Shown here: positions 7,620-16,246 of the stretch, one piece after another | Layout of the letters: each line of letters starts with the position of its first letter | How positions within the stretch are numbered: the first letter of the stretch is position 1 | NCBI GenBank assembly: GCA_033810155.1 | Contig: JAPXKJ010000007.1 | Location: 1 to 41,197 of the forward strand | Direction of reading: 5' to 3' | Length of the DNA: 41,197 nucleotides | Source: UBA3907 sp033810155 | Lineage (GTDB): Bacteria; Bacillota; Sulfobacillia; Fermentithermobacillales; Fermentithermobacillaceae | Made by a program: the position numbers and the translations under genes | Notes under the pieces: model-generated | Told to the model about the DNA's origin: nothing | Seen by the model: the letters and a program-made list of their open reading frames with translations, nothing else | Databases searched by the model: none

Positions 7620-7685
7620 ATAGACCGTCATTTTATTACAATCCGGCAAAAACTAACCACGCTAGAATCACAAACATTCGTTTCC

Positions 7686-8009
7686 TCAGTTGTTGCCATT
7701 GGGTAAAGAAGCCACACCTTCTATGACACTATTTTCCGGCAGCACGGATACGATCTTTCTATCCCTGCCTTTCCTTTCGAAAGAAACGTATCCGTCGGTT
7801 TTGGCAAAAATAGTATAATCATTCCCAATCCCAACGTTTAGGCCCGGATGTATCTTTGTGCCTCTCTGCCTAACTATAATGCTCCCGGCTTTGACAAACT
7901 GCCCATCATGGTTCTTTACTCCAAGCCGTTTGGAGTGGGAATCTCGCCCATTCCTTGAGCTCCCTACGCCCTTTTTCTTAGCAAACAATTGGAGATCTAT
8001 CAGCATCAT
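7686..8009 (-). CDS. rpmA: 50S ribosomal protein L27 with cleavable N-terminus
   Basis: Structural protein of the large ribosomal subunit whose N-terminus reaches the peptidyl transferase centre. The L27 core starts at KKKGVGSSRNGRDSHSKRLG. It is preceded by MMLIDLQLFA, the Bacillota-type extension that Prp removes after the phenylalanine so that mature L27 starts near A10. The 107-residue length is slightly above average because of a C-terminal extension (VLPENSVIEGVASLPNGNN). The first ATG has GGAGG eight bases upstream. It lies in the usual order L21, Prp, L27, and the protease gene is directly upstream. Confidence 0.97.
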   Translation of the reverse strand: MMLIDLQLFAKKKGVGSSRNGRDSHSKRLGVKNHDGQFVKAGSIIVRQRGTKIHPGLNVGIGNDYTIFAKTDGYVSFERKGRDRKIVSVLPENSVIEGVASLPNGNN

Positions 8010-8078
8010 ATTTCTCCCCTCCTCCCTATTGACACAAAGAGACTTGCACTTGTCCCATATGTGCTTACCCGTACCTAT

Positions 8079-8432
8079 CTAAACCATATCACGATAACTT
8101 ATATCTATATACCCTGCATATGCCCGACAAATCGATTGCAGCCCGAGTTCTAATACTCTCATAATAGCCTTAGACTGGGTCTCAGATGCAGCTTCTGTGT
8201 CAATAGAAACCTCTAAGAACCCGGGACCTTTTTGAAATGAAACCCTTTCGCCTAGGAAATCCTTTAGCCCTAGCAAAGCTGCTTGAGCTATTGCAGACGC
8301 TCCCGCACACACAATATCCTGACCGTGTTCAGCGAAATCTGCATGGCCCTTAATGATGAATCCAACCAATACACCCGGGCTCGTTTCTTGCTCATCTGGC
8401 GGAAATTTACGCAGAAACTGTACTTTCAGCAT
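8079..8432 (-). CDS. prp: Ribosomal-processing cysteine protease Prp
   Basis: Prp (YsxB family) cuts the N-terminal extension off L27 before ribosome assembly. The catalytic pair fits the known spacing: H30 in KGHADFAEHG and C42 in DIVCAGASA are 12 residues apart, as in the characterised staphylococcal enzyme. The 117-residue length is normal. The frame is open to a TTG at 8441, but starting at the ATG at 8432 (MLKVQFLR) matches the family's N-terminal strand. The gene overlaps the end of rplU by 26 bases and shows no strong binding site of its own, suggesting translational coupling to L21. Confidence 0.93.
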   Translation of the reverse strand: MLKVQFLRKFPPDEQETSPGVLVGFIIKGHADFAEHGQDIVCAGASAIAQAALLGLKDFLGERVSFQKGPGFLEVSIDTEAASETQSKAIMRVLELGLQSICRAYAGYIDISYRDMV

Positions 8433-8742
8433 CGGTTTCAATAGATTCGATTTTCACTTCAGTAAAAGCCTGCCTATGCCCGTATCGCTTTCTGTAGTTA
8501 GTTTTGGCTCTGTACTTGAAAACCAGAATCTTCTTTCCCTTGCCTTGCCTAACAATTGTACCCTTCACCACGGCTCCTTGAACGTAGGGCGCCCCAATTG
8601 TCAGGGACTCTCCATCAGATACAGCGAGCACCTTGTCAAGAACTACTCTGCCGCCGCGGTCCCCATCTACTTTTTCAATTCTTAGAGTGCTCCCCGGCGA
8701 CACTCTATACTGCTTACCACCTGTTTCAACTATCGCATACAA
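8407..8742 (-). CDS. rplU: 50S ribosomal protein L21
   Basis: Large-subunit protein that binds 23S rRNA. MYAIVETGGKQYRVSPG and the basic block KYRAKTNYRKRYGHRQ (about 76-91) are diagnostic. Length is 111 residues, slightly above usual because of the acidic tail ETDAESTVSA, whose codons overlap the prp start. The start codon is TTG with GGGGG nine bases upstream. It is the first gene of an L21-Prp-L27 unit behind its own promoter. Confidence 0.97.
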   Translation of the reverse strand: MYAIVETGGKQYRVSPGSTLRIEKVDGDRGGRVVLDKVLAVSDGESLTIGAPYVQGAVVKGTIVRQGKGKKILVFKYRAKTNYRKRYGHRQAFTEVKIESIETDAESTVSA

Positions 8743-8788
8743 CTTAGTAAACCCCCTAGTCTTGAGCCAGCTATACAGTTACCGCTAC

Positions 8789-8818
8789 AGTCTAGCACGC
8801 CTGCAAAACCTATGTCAA
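8789..8818 (-). promoter_or_regulatory. Sigma-A promoter of the rplU operon
   Basis: Minus-strand TTGACA (perfect -35) and TAGACT are 18 bases apart, placing transcription start about 40 bases before the rplU TTG. The short leader leaves little room for a large regulatory structure. Confidence 0.7.
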
Positions 8819-8903
8819 GAAACATGTCTGCCTGGGCCATAGGCACATTGTTTCCCGACTCGCTTGACGTCCGGTTTTCAGACCACTTCTATCGTTCCTA
8901 ACT

Positions 8904-10610
8904 TCAATCTTGCTCTATCATGACAGCTTTTGCAAAAGTCCTAAGAGTTGAAGTGATCTCAACCCGCACTTTCTGCCCGACTTTTGAACCTGCCCCTTCT
9001 ACCTGGATAACGTATCCCTCTATTCGGGCAATTCCATCGCTATCGCTCTGAGAATGGGGTTCCTCAATGATCAGGTCCAAGACTTGACCAACCTTAACCG
9101 GAGCAGCCTTCACCGCGATCTCCTCTTTGGTGCCCAGAGCCTTTACGTTCATATCTTCAATGTGGAGATCTTCTGATCCCCTTATGAAAATGCTCTTCCC
9201 TGTCTCCTTCTCCAGATCCTTAAGATTCGACCCACCCGGACCAATAAGGTATGAGGCGACACCAGGGCTCACCTCTACTAAAACCGCCTCGCATGAAGTA
9301 TTCCTCAAAAGCGTCCTAATCTCCCGCCTGATCTTTGAGGCAACAGCCTCCTCAGACATCACAGTTCCTTTACCGCCGCAATATGGGCACATCCTAGTGA
9401 GCATAGCATCTAGACTCTGCCTGGCCTTTTTCCTAGTCATCTCCACTAGTCCAAGACCAGTAAGGCCAACCACAACGGTCTTAGTGTGATCCTTTTTTAG
9501 ATGCTGTTCAAGTTCGCTAAGAACCATGGCTTTGTCTTCTGGATTGTCCATGTCTATGAAATCTATAACGATTATGCCGCCGATGTCACGCAAACGCAAT
9601 TGCCTGCATATCTCGTCACATGCCTCCAAGTTCGTCTTTAGCACAGTGTCAGAAAGGTTCTTCGTACCTACGTATCGGCCCGTATTGACATCGATCACTG
9701 TCAACGCTTCTGTCCTATCTATGACTATATAGCCGCCTGACTTTAGCCTAACCTGACGCTGCAACGCTTGCTCGATAGCAGCGTCGACACCATACAAACT
9801 GAAAAGAGGAATGTCTTTCTCTCTGTAGTGTACGACCCTGTCTTTCATCTCAGGCGACACTGCATCCAATAGATCCAATACCCTACCATACGTAGGGCCA
9901 TCATCAATGATCATCTTTGCGGTTTTCTCGTTGAGCTCGTCTCTTACCATCCTGGCGACCAGATCAAGATCTTCGTGTACCAAGGCAGGAGCTTGCTTCA
10001 ATTTAGCGTCCGCCTGAATCTTCTCCCAGAGCCTTATCTCAAAATTTAAGTCTCTTTCGATCTCCTCCCGAGACTTGTTCTCTGCAACTGTCCTTATGAT
10101 AACCCCCATATTCTCGGGTTTCACATCTTTCGCCAATTGCCTAAGCCTTTGTCTCTCTTCCTCATCTGTAATTCTCTTGGATACACCTACGTAGTTTACT
10201 GTAGGCATAAGTACAAGATATCTCCCAGGTAACGTAACCTGCCGTGTAACCCTAGAGCCTTTTGTACCCATAGCTTCTTTGGTCACCTGTACTAATATGC
10301 TTTGTCCGGGTTTGACCAAATCATTAATGGCCCTTTTCCGTCTGGCTGCAGGTTTGGGAGCTTTTCCCACCTTCAACTCAGGTGGTAGCGAAGCATCATC
10401 TACATACAAAAAGGCGTTCTTGTCGTCTCCTATGTCTACAAACGCAGCCTGCATACCAGGCAAAACATTGGTTACCTTACCTAGGTAAATGTTTCCCACT
10501 GTTTTATGAGTCGTGGGCCTCTCTAAGTAAAACTCCACAACAGAACCACCCTCTACAAGGGCAACTCTGGTTTCATCTGGATTAACATTCACGAGGATCT
10601 CCCTATTCAT
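8904..10610 (-). CDS. rng: Ribonuclease E/G family endonuclease with extra C-terminal domain
   Basis: Endonuclease for RNA processing and decay. In order: an S1 domain interrupting the N-terminal part (about 38-125, NIYLGKVTNVLPGMQAAFVDIG), then the catalytic region with VIDVNTG (D307) and IVIDFIDM (D350), the two aspartates that hold the metal ion, then the zinc-link CPYCGGKG (408-414). Length is 568 residues, longer than plain RNase G. Residues about 505-565 (VGQVLDLIIEE, DGIARIEGYVIQVEGA, VGQKVRVEI) resemble a TRAM RNA-binding barrel. The ATG has AGGAG 14 bases upstream, which is long. It follows the radical SAM/DUF2344 pair. Confidence 0.93.
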   Translation of the reverse strand: MNREILVNVNPDETRVALVEGGSVVEFYLERPTTHKTVGNIYLGKVTNVLPGMQAAFVDIGDDKNAFLYVDDASLPPELKVGKAPKPAARRKRAINDLVKPGQSILVQVTKEAMGTKGSRVTRQVTLPGRYLVLMPTVNYVGVSKRITDEEERQRLRQLAKDVKPENMGVIIRTVAENKSREEIERDLNFEIRLWEKIQADAKLKQAPALVHEDLDLVARMVRDELNEKTAKMIIDDGPTYGRVLDLLDAVSPEMKDRVVHYREKDIPLFSLYGVDAAIEQALQRQVRLKSGGYIVIDRTEALTVIDVNTGRYVGTKNLSDTVLKTNLEACDEICRQLRLRDIGGIIVIDFIDMDNPEDKAMVLSELEQHLKKDHTKTVVVGLTGLGLVEMTRKKARQSLDAMLTRMCPYCGGKGTVMSEEAVASKIRREIRTLLRNTSCEAVLVEVSPGVASYLIGPGGSNLKDLEKETGKSIFIRGSEDLHIEDMNVKALGTKEEIAVKAAPVKVGQVLDLIIEEPHSQSDSDGIARIEGYVIQVEGAGSKVGQKVRVEITSTLRTFAKAVMIEQD

Positions 10611-10630
10611 GGGAGTAACATCATCTCCTA

Positions 10631-11359
10631 CTAATATCGGTCAAGAATAATCTTGAGCCTGTTTACTATTATCTCTCTCGCATCTATGCAAAACCCGAAC
10701 CTAGATAGCGAGTCAATGACCCATTGCGGTCTAGCCGTTCGTCCGTCCATATGCTTTATCTTCATTAATAACCGAATAGTGCCTGTTTCTGGGTTCACGC
10801 TTGGCGTGATTTGTGCATTTTCTACAAATCGACGCAAATCTAAGGTCCTAGTTCCCTTTGGTCCGTGTATATCATAAGAAACGCTCGGGGAGATAAGGAA
10901 ATCATCTATCGCTGATGATAGTGCCTTGCCCTCTGCTCCTCTAATATGCGCCTCATACAAAGAACATGCAATCCTCGATTCGAAAGGTTCTTCGTCTCTT
11001 TTAGCCTGAAAGACTTCTTTTACGGAAATGCCTAACGGCAAGGTTTCGGAAAGACGAAGGGTAAGTTGAGACAGAAACTCGGGCTTTGATGACATGCCGC
11101 CTTCAATTGGAAACTTTCCTTCAGGGATACTTGTAGATGCATCCATAACCACATCCGCGTATTCATCATATCCTGCAGTCCCTACAGGCAAAGGAGAATA
11201 GAAGGACACCTTCATTTTCGGCGAGAATCCACCTGTCATAGCAACAGGCCACTTAGCTCTTCTAAGCGCCATCTTGATAGTTCGTGCTAAGTCAAGATGA
11301 CTCAAAAACCTAACTTCATCACCTTTGACGTAATTGACCCTTACTTTCAGCTCTCCCAC
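10631..11359 (-). CDS. DUF2344 (TIGR03936-type) protein
   Basis: A 242-residue protein of the family normally found beside, or fused to, the TIGR03960 radical SAM protein; its role is not established. The family N-terminus is clear: VRVNYVKGDEVRFLSHLDLARTIKMALRRA, then FSPKMKVSFYSPLPVG. The start is GTG, with AGAGG seven bases upstream, 14 bases after the radical SAM gene. Fixed pairing with that gene implies a shared function, probably RNA- or translation-related given the adjacent rng gene; the last point is inference. Confidence 0.88.
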   Translation of the reverse strand: MGELKVRVNYVKGDEVRFLSHLDLARTIKMALRRAKWPVAMTGGFSPKMKVSFYSPLPVGTAGYDEYADVVMDASTSIPEGKFPIEGGMSSKPEFLSQLTLRLSETLPLGISVKEVFQAKRDEEPFESRIACSLYEAHIRGAEGKALSSAIDDFLISPSVSYDIHGPKGTRTLDLRRFVENAQITPSVNPETGTIRLLMKIKHMDGRTARPQWVIDSLSRFGFCIDAREIIVNRLKIILDRY

Positions 11360-11373
11360 CGGTAAACCTCTTT

Positions 11374-13227
11374 CTAATGATATATCTTGTTTTCGACTTC
11401 AAAGCTAGGACACACTCCACAACCAACACATCCTTTATTCCTGCAATCTGGGGTTGTGATTCCCGCCTTGGCCTTCGAACGCTCTGAGAGCAAGAACTCT
11501 TTGTCTACACCCGAATCTAAATGATCCCATGGGAGTATTTCAGTCTCCCCACGTTCTCTATGAGCAAAAAACGACGGATCCAGTCCGGATTCTTCAAAAG
11601 ATGCCATCCACAAGCCCTCGTCCATCATACTCGGCCAGGCGTCAAACCTAGCGCCCTTCCGGTAAGCTATTTCTAGCGTCTTAGAGAGCCTCCGATCTCC
11701 TCTGGCAAACACCGCCTCAAGCCAGGTAGTCTTCGCATCGTGATACTTGTAGGCAAGGCCCGGACCTTTCAAGGCTTTGCCCAGTAGCACTTGTCGCCTC
11801 TTTAGCTCCTCTTGGCAGACTCCTTCCTCCCACTGAAACGCCGTGTTAGGCTTTGGCACAAACCCTGAAACTGATACGACCACATTTGGACGAACTCTCA
11901 TATCTCTTCCGATCTGCCTAATCTTCTTCGCCACATCTGCAATCGCCAAAATATCCTCATCAGTTTCCCCGGGAAGTCCCACCATGAAGTAGAGTTTGAT
12001 GTGAGAAAACCCATTTGAAAACGCGTAAGAGGCTGCATCGACAATATCTTTCTCAGTAACTTTCTTGTTTATTGCGTCTCTCATTCGCTGAGAACCGGCT
12101 TCGGGCGCCAGAGTCAGCCCAACTTTCTGACCTGTAGATAGTATTTGAGCAAGTTCGACAGAAAACGAATCTACGCGAAGAGAAGGCAGTGACACCTTCG
12201 CCCCACAAGGATCATCCTTCACAAGCCTTCCAATCAGTTCTTCAATACGACTGTAATCAGCCGACGACAAAGAGACCAAGGATACTTCTTCATACCCCGA
12301 AGCCTGCACTAGGTTTCGCGCAAGATCGCAAGAACCATTCAAAGAACGCTCACGCACGGGCCTATATATGGTACCTGCTTCGCAAAACCTACAGCCCTGT
12401 GTACATCCTCGAAAGATTTCTACCATAGCCCTATCGTGAATCGGTTCCATAAGAGGAATCAGTGGCTTGTCTGGAAATGAAGTTTCATCAAGAGATTTTA
12501 CGACCCTTCGCCTCACCATCGAAGGTGCGCCCTTTGAACTGTGAATACCTTTGATAATTCCGTCGTTTCCATACTCCACATCATAGAGGGATGGAACGTA
12601 GACACCTTCCAATTTGGAAAGTGCAGCCAACAGATCCAACCTCGATTTCCCTGAATCTGCCCATCCTTTATACGTATCTATGATCTCAAGGACGATCTCT
12701 TCACCGTCGCCCAAGGCAAAAGCATCAATGAAAGGCGCAATTGGCTCCGGAGCCATAGCACACGGGCCACCCGCTATCACTAAGGGATCGCCTATTCTTC
12801 TTTGTTCAGATCTCAAAGGGATTCCACCTAGATCGAGCATTGAAAGAACATTGCTGTAAGTAAGCTCATACTGCAACGAGAACCCTACGATATCAAAAGA
12901 TGAAAGGGATATCCTATTCTCAACGCTAAATATCGGAAAACCAGTATCTCGCAAGAGGTTCTCCATATCGATCCAAGGAGCATACACGCGATCACAAACA
13001 ACATCGGGCCTTTGGTTGATGACGTGGTACAAGATATGAGACCCGAGATGACTCATGCCAACTTCGTAGACATCCGGAAAAGCCAGGGCAAAAAGGACCT
13101 TTGCCGATAGAGGGTCCTTGTTACTAGCGTTGATCTCGCCTCCGGTGTATCTTGAAGGCTTCTCCACCTTACCTAGATGCCATTTGAGTTCATCCCAGGA
13201 AATCACTTCAGGTTTTCTTTCAGACAA
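11374..13227 (-). CDS. TIGR03960-type radical SAM protein
   Basis: A 617-residue radical SAM protein. Residues about 40-180 form a B12-binding-like region (FPDVYEVGMSHLG, IVAGGP-type strand), then the 4Fe-4S motif CTQGCRFC (C275, C279, C282) in RGCTQGCRFCEAG. The C-terminus carries another cysteine cluster (CRNKGCVGCGVC), probably a second metal site. TTG is the only start that fits the length; its binding site is weak. It is transcribed from a good promoter in the divergent gap, followed by DUF2344 and probably rng. Substrate unknown. Confidence 0.9.
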   Translation of the reverse strand: MSERKPEVISWDELKWHLGKVEKPSRYTGGEINASNKDPLSAKVLFALAFPDVYEVGMSHLGSHILYHVINQRPDVVCDRVYAPWIDMENLLRDTGFPIFSVENRISLSSFDIVGFSLQYELTYSNVLSMLDLGGIPLRSEQRRIGDPLVIAGGPCAMAPEPIAPFIDAFALGDGEEIVLEIIDTYKGWADSGKSRLDLLAALSKLEGVYVPSLYDVEYGNDGIIKGIHSSKGAPSMVRRRVVKSLDETSFPDKPLIPLMEPIHDRAMVEIFRGCTQGCRFCEAGTIYRPVRERSLNGSCDLARNLVQASGYEEVSLVSLSSADYSRIEELIGRLVKDDPCGAKVSLPSLRVDSFSVELAQILSTGQKVGLTLAPEAGSQRMRDAINKKVTEKDIVDAASYAFSNGFSHIKLYFMVGLPGETDEDILAIADVAKKIRQIGRDMRVRPNVVVSVSGFVPKPNTAFQWEEGVCQEELKRRQVLLGKALKGPGLAYKYHDAKTTWLEAVFARGDRRLSKTLEIAYRKGARFDAWPSMMDEGLWMASFEESGLDPSFFAHRERGETEILPWDHLDSGVDKEFLLSERSKAKAGITTPDCRNKGCVGCGVCPSFEVENKIYH

Positions 13228-13258
13228 TCGCTTCCATACCTTTCTTCACGTAAAAATC

Positions 13259-13291
13259 GTAAGCATGAAAACATACAAAATTACTGCTTAC
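13259..13291 (-). promoter_or_regulatory. Hairpin in the radical SAM operon leader
   Basis: Minus-strand GTAAGCA and TGCTTAC (7-bp stem, 19-base loop) lie in the 5' leader and are followed by GATTTTTACG. The long loop and short stem make it a weak candidate for an attenuator. Confidence 0.25.
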
Positions 13292-13304
13292 ACCCTTACT
13301 TTAT

Positions 13305-13333
13305 ATTATAACCTGCTCAAAACCAAGACTCAA
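13305..13333 (-). promoter_or_regulatory. Sigma-A promoter of the radical SAM-DUF2344-rng operon
   Basis: Minus-strand TTGAGT and a perfect TATAAT are separated by 17 bases, about 80 bases upstream of the TTG start. Confidence 0.75.
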
Positions 13334-13375
13334 AACCAAGAGTGCATATTTACTAGGACACCTATATCAAACAAT

Positions 13376-13403
13376 TTGCCATTTGTATGAAGATTGGTAT
13401 AGT
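13376..13403 (+). promoter_or_regulatory. Sigma-A promoter of the 13426-14542 operon
   Basis: TTGCCA and TATAGT are 16 bases apart, ending 22 bases before the GTG start, so the leader is very short and consists mostly of the GGGAGGG binding site. Confidence 0.7.
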
Positions 13404-13425
13404 ACTATAAAGGGAGGGATTTGGC

Positions 13426-13911
13426 GTGGAAAACATAGAGGCTCTCACATTGAACTACTGTGAGCAACTAGTCACTTCCCCAGACATAATAGTAGGTGCG
13501 ATGCAACTTGGGCCGGAAGATCCGAACCCCTCCGCACTGATATGCATCTCCTACCCATCTTTTGAAGAAGCAAGCAGATGGGCAAAGTTCTTCATGTCAT
13601 CTCAGACTGGTGTGAAGCCTCTCCAATCTGGACCCGATATTTTCGTGGGAGATACATGCATAAAGGTCGACATAGCATCGCGCCTTGTACCCGGAAAAGG
13701 CCATTTGTGCCAGGTGATGCTCAAAACCAACCCAAAACACCTTACATATGCGTTCTACACCGCTTGTTATATCGATCCAGAGGCGAGACGAACCTTCTAC
13801 ACATGCTATGACCTAAGCAATAGCTACGTGTTTACGGTAGCGTGCGGCAATAGACCGCTTCTGGACGAAATAAACTTGGTAAAATACACATTGACTACTA
13901 AAGGAGCGTGA
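13426..13911 (+). CDS. Hypothetical protein, first gene of a two-gene operon
   Basis: Not recognised. The 161-residue protein starts at GTG behind AGGGAGGG and its own promoter. It has no signal peptide or membrane segment and looks like a small soluble alpha/beta protein: strands such as DIIVGAMQL, ALICISY and DIFVGDTCIKVDI alternate with helices such as SFEEASRWAKFF. It contains five cysteines without a clear metal-binding spacing. The next gene, a NUDIX-like protein, starts five bases after its stop, so the two are co-transcribed and probably work together. Base use looks like that of the neighbours. Confidence 0.8.
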   Translation: MENIEALTLNYCEQLVTSPDIIVGAMQLGPEDPNPSALICISYPSFEEASRWAKFFMSSQTGVKPLQSGPDIFVGDTCIKVDIASRLVPGKGHLCQVMLKTNPKHLTYAFYTACYIDPEARRTFYTCYDLSNSYVFTVACGNRPLLDEINLVKYTLTTKGA

Positions 13912-13915
13912 CTCT

Positions 13916-14542
13916 GTGTCTTTACCAGACAAATATGAAGATGAACAAGTCCTATGCATTCCAGTAAGGCATTTATACTCACGAACAGGGCAGTGGCGCG
14001 GCCTCAAGATGCCTACTTCAGACCTGTGGCAAGCTATTGCAAGACACTCCACTTTCAAATCGAGGGCGGTTGTTGAGACTGACCCTTCGTTCAAGCAGCT
14101 TATTTCTTACACGCTCTTTTTATCGAGAAAACAGATTTTCGTTATGAAACGGTTAAATACCCAAACAGAAACAAGGCTCCAGGGTCTTTTATCGGTTGGA
14201 GTAGGCGGGCATATGAACCCTATAGATGATATACCTTGGCCGGGTCGAAGGCTGATTTCCGATCTCAAAACAATTGTTGGACTAAACACTATGAGGGAGA
14301 TACGTGAAGAAGTCATTCTCTGCGGAAATCCATCTTTGAGCATAATAGGTTTCATCAATGATGATGCAAACGATGTAGGAAGCGTCCATCTTGGCATTGC
14401 ATCGGTTGTCCAACTACCGTCACCCATACTCGCAGTAAGGGAAAAAGACAAGATGATGGGCAGCTGGATCGAATTGAGCAAGGCTACAACATTAGAACCT
14501 CTAGAGACGTGGTCAGCACTTATCCTCGCCAACATGACATAA
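13916..14542 (+). CDS. NUDIX-like phosphoesterase
   Basis: A 208-residue protein resembling the predicted NUDIX phosphoesterase group (COG4112-like). VGVGGHMNPID starts the box region and TMREIREEVIL gives the REUXEE part (R-E-I-R-E-E). About 30 residues lie between the glycine and the REIREE helix, rather than the short canonical gap. Substrate unknown; NUDIX enzymes cleave nucleoside diphosphates linked to another group. The GTG start has GGAG nine bases upstream and follows the previous stop by four bases. A strong hairpin terminator comes right after the stop. Confidence 0.75.
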   Translation: MSLPDKYEDEQVLCIPVRHLYSRTGQWRGLKMPTSDLWQAIARHSTFKSRAVVETDPSFKQLISYTLFLSRKQIFVMKRLNTQTETRLQGLLSVGVGGHMNPIDDIPWPGRRLISDLKTIVGLNTMREIREEVILCGNPSLSIIGFINDDANDVGSVHLGIASVVQLPSPILAVREKDKMMGSWIELSKATTLEPLETWSALILANMT

Positions 14543-14544
14543 CA

Positions 14545-14580
14545 AAACCAGGAAGGTCTCTGCAACAACCTTCCTGGTTT
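14545..14580. terminator. Bidirectional terminator
   Basis: AAACCAGGAAGG and CCTTCCTGGTTT form a perfect 12-bp stem with a 12-base loop, with A-rich and T-rich flanks on either side. It separates the plus-strand NUDIX gene from the convergent end of membrane operon copy B and can serve both. Confidence 0.85.
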
Positions 14581-14606
14581 TAACCTATTTCATCTGCTCT
14601 TTTGTT

Positions 14607-15212
14607 TTACCAGATCTGTATGCCAAGCCAATCTACCAACAAGAACGACAGCCTGTTCAAGAACAAAGAAATACGCCCTTGAACTGTATTCCCAAATGCA
14701 CATCCAAATCCAACCATCATGATGTACCTGCCGATTCGGCCGGAACCCTGTATGAACTTAGACTCCTTGCCTGTGGTAAAGAAGAAGTAGAACAGAATGC
14801 ACAGGAAGAATACAAAGAACAGCACGTTATTCACTGTATTCAAAGGTCTCATTGCATCCCTCACCTGGACCATAACCGGCCTGGGGAGTCTAATCAGGTT
14901 GTATCCCAAACCCCATCCAACAGCGATAGAAATCGGATACCTGGCAAGCCAGTTATACTTTGGCGGAGCATACCGGAAATAAAGGAGCAAACCTAGCGCG
15001 CCCATCACCCAGAAGTACCATTGACCTTCTTCTATAGCATACCGCTGGGCGTATGGTATCAAATACTCATGAAAGTCCAGAGTTATTGAGTAAGATGTGT
15101 ACAGAGCCACGAGCGTATATTCAGCGATTCTGTACGCCGGATTTTCTTTATATAGATAACTGTAGACTGCCAGAGTACAAAGTGCGGCAACCCAGATTTG
15201 AGCAGTTGTCAA
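14607..15212 (-). CDS. Copy B, gene 4: multi-pass membrane protein of the DUF6754 operon
   Basis: Function unknown. It is 201 residues, the same length as its copy A partner (2143-2748), with about six hydrophobic segments. It carries the same ordered motifs: YLYKENPAYRIAEY, LLLYFRY, WLARYPISIAVGWG, MRPLNTVNN, GRYIMMVGFGCAFGNTVQGR and DWLGI. A short charged-to-hydrophobic swap distinguishes the middle (FFFTTGKE versus FYFSKEH). The start is TTG, fixed by GGGAGGTGA six bases upstream. It is the last gene of copy B and runs into the bidirectional terminator. Confidence 0.88.
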   Translation of the reverse strand: MTTAQIWVAALCTLAVYSYLYKENPAYRIAEYTLVALYTSYSITLDFHEYLIPYAQRYAIEEGQWYFWVMGALGLLLYFRYAPPKYNWLARYPISIAVGWGLGYNLIRLPRPVMVQVRDAMRPLNTVNNVLFFVFFLCILFYFFFTTGKESKFIQGSGRIGRYIMMVGFGCAFGNTVQGRISLFLNRLSFLLVDWLGIQIW

Positions 15213-15297
15213 TTGAGTTCACCTCCCATCTTTTTGGACAGATGCTCTTTTCCTTATGAGCTCTGTAAGCTTTCTCTCATCTATCTATTGCACAACC

Positions 15298-16149
15298 TCA
15301 ATCTACCGGTGTGCCGCTTTTCCTTCTCATATAGAAACCAATGTTCCCCAAGATAACAAGTACCATGATCCAAAGGTGACCCAGGGACTGAGCATCCATG
15401 AGTTTCACTGCCCTGCCTGGTTTCTCCAAAAGGATCTCGTACTGAGCTGCTCCAGGCAGACCGCAGAGCATCCCCTTTATCTGCCCCGACCTGAGTAAGT
15501 TCATGTTCCCTGGAACCTGTACCGCAACGTCTCCAAGATAGATGTCGTAATCGTGGAAGTACGTTGTGTAGGTAGGAACTCCTGGGGAACCAGCAGTAAA
15601 CAGCATAATGCCTTTACATGTCTCCTTATCCCACTTACGCACTCTCTCCATCAGCGGAAGGTCGGCGAACGAATTCCCAAGCATGTCGACTCCTGCGCAT
15701 GCATCCCAGAAATCGATCTGCATATTACGCCACATGGTAGTGCCGCCGGCTTTCCAACCTACGTAAACCCAGTCTACTCCATACTCAGTGTGAATGCCTT
15801 CTTCTTCGAGCTTCTCAGCAACCTCCACGCACATGTTGTACCCCAATCGTTCACCTGTGTTCCATTGAGCAACCCATACTACTTTTACGCCTTTTTGCAG
15901 GCAGTGCCTAAACCAGGCCTGAAGCTGAGGACCTAACTCTCCTTCGGAACCTCCGCTGAAAGACACGTCGGCAAACACTATATCTCCAGGATTAAGACTA
16001 TCAATCCAATTGTAGATAGGTACTGTCGTTTCCTGGTCAATTGTAATGGCCAAGCCTAAGGGGCTGAGCACGGGGAAAGTAAGGAGAACAGCCATTCCAA
16101 GAAAAATCCATCTTGGGTCAATAACTGCAAACTTCTCCCAAAATGTCAC
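15298..16149 (-). CDS. Copy B, gene 3: double-anchored membrane protein with a large soluble domain
   Basis: Function unknown. The 283-residue protein has membrane segments at about 14-36 and 256-272 and a soluble domain between. It shares EYGVDWVYVGWKAGGTT, SPGVP, SGQIKGM, PGAAQYE and MDAQSLGH with the copy A partner. It has more tryptophan and cysteine than copy A in the soluble part (for example WFRHCLQKG, DFWDACAG), so the two soluble domains have probably specialised. The start is GTG with GGAGG eight bases upstream. Gaps of about 85-97 bases to both neighbours make copy B looser than copy A. Confidence 0.86.
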   Translation of the reverse strand: MTFWEKFAVIDPRWIFLGMAVLLTFPVLSPLGLAITIDQETTVPIYNWIDSLNPGDIVFADVSFSGGSEGELGPQLQAWFRHCLQKGVKVVWVAQWNTGERLGYNMCVEVAEKLEEEGIHTEYGVDWVYVGWKAGGTTMWRNMQIDFWDACAGVDMLGNSFADLPLMERVRKWDKETCKGIMLFTAGSPGVPTYTTYFHDYDIYLGDVAVQVPGNMNLLRSGQIKGMLCGLPGAAQYEILLEKPGRAVKLMDAQSLGHLWIMVLVILGNIGFYMRRKSGTPVD

Positions 16150-16246
16150 ATCATTTCCCTCCCTTCAACGGTCATAATTTCCCTAAAATATTCCATGGTT
16201 TTCGTCAAACTAAACTTGACCGGGTACTTGCGAACACAAAGCATGA

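Noticed and set aside
12140..12165. 0A-box-like TTCGACA sequences within coding genes (also near 20584 and 23734)
   Set aside because: They lie inside open reading frames of conserved proteins, away from promoters, and lack the GAAGGA partner at the fixed distance.
14107..14568. 153-codon minus-strand frame
   Set aside because: Fully antisense to the NUDIX-like gene and running through the terminator hairpin.
15213..15297. Extra small gene between copy B genes 4 and 3
   Set aside because: The gap holds only a binding site and a weak CATC/GATG pairing; no frame with a supported start.
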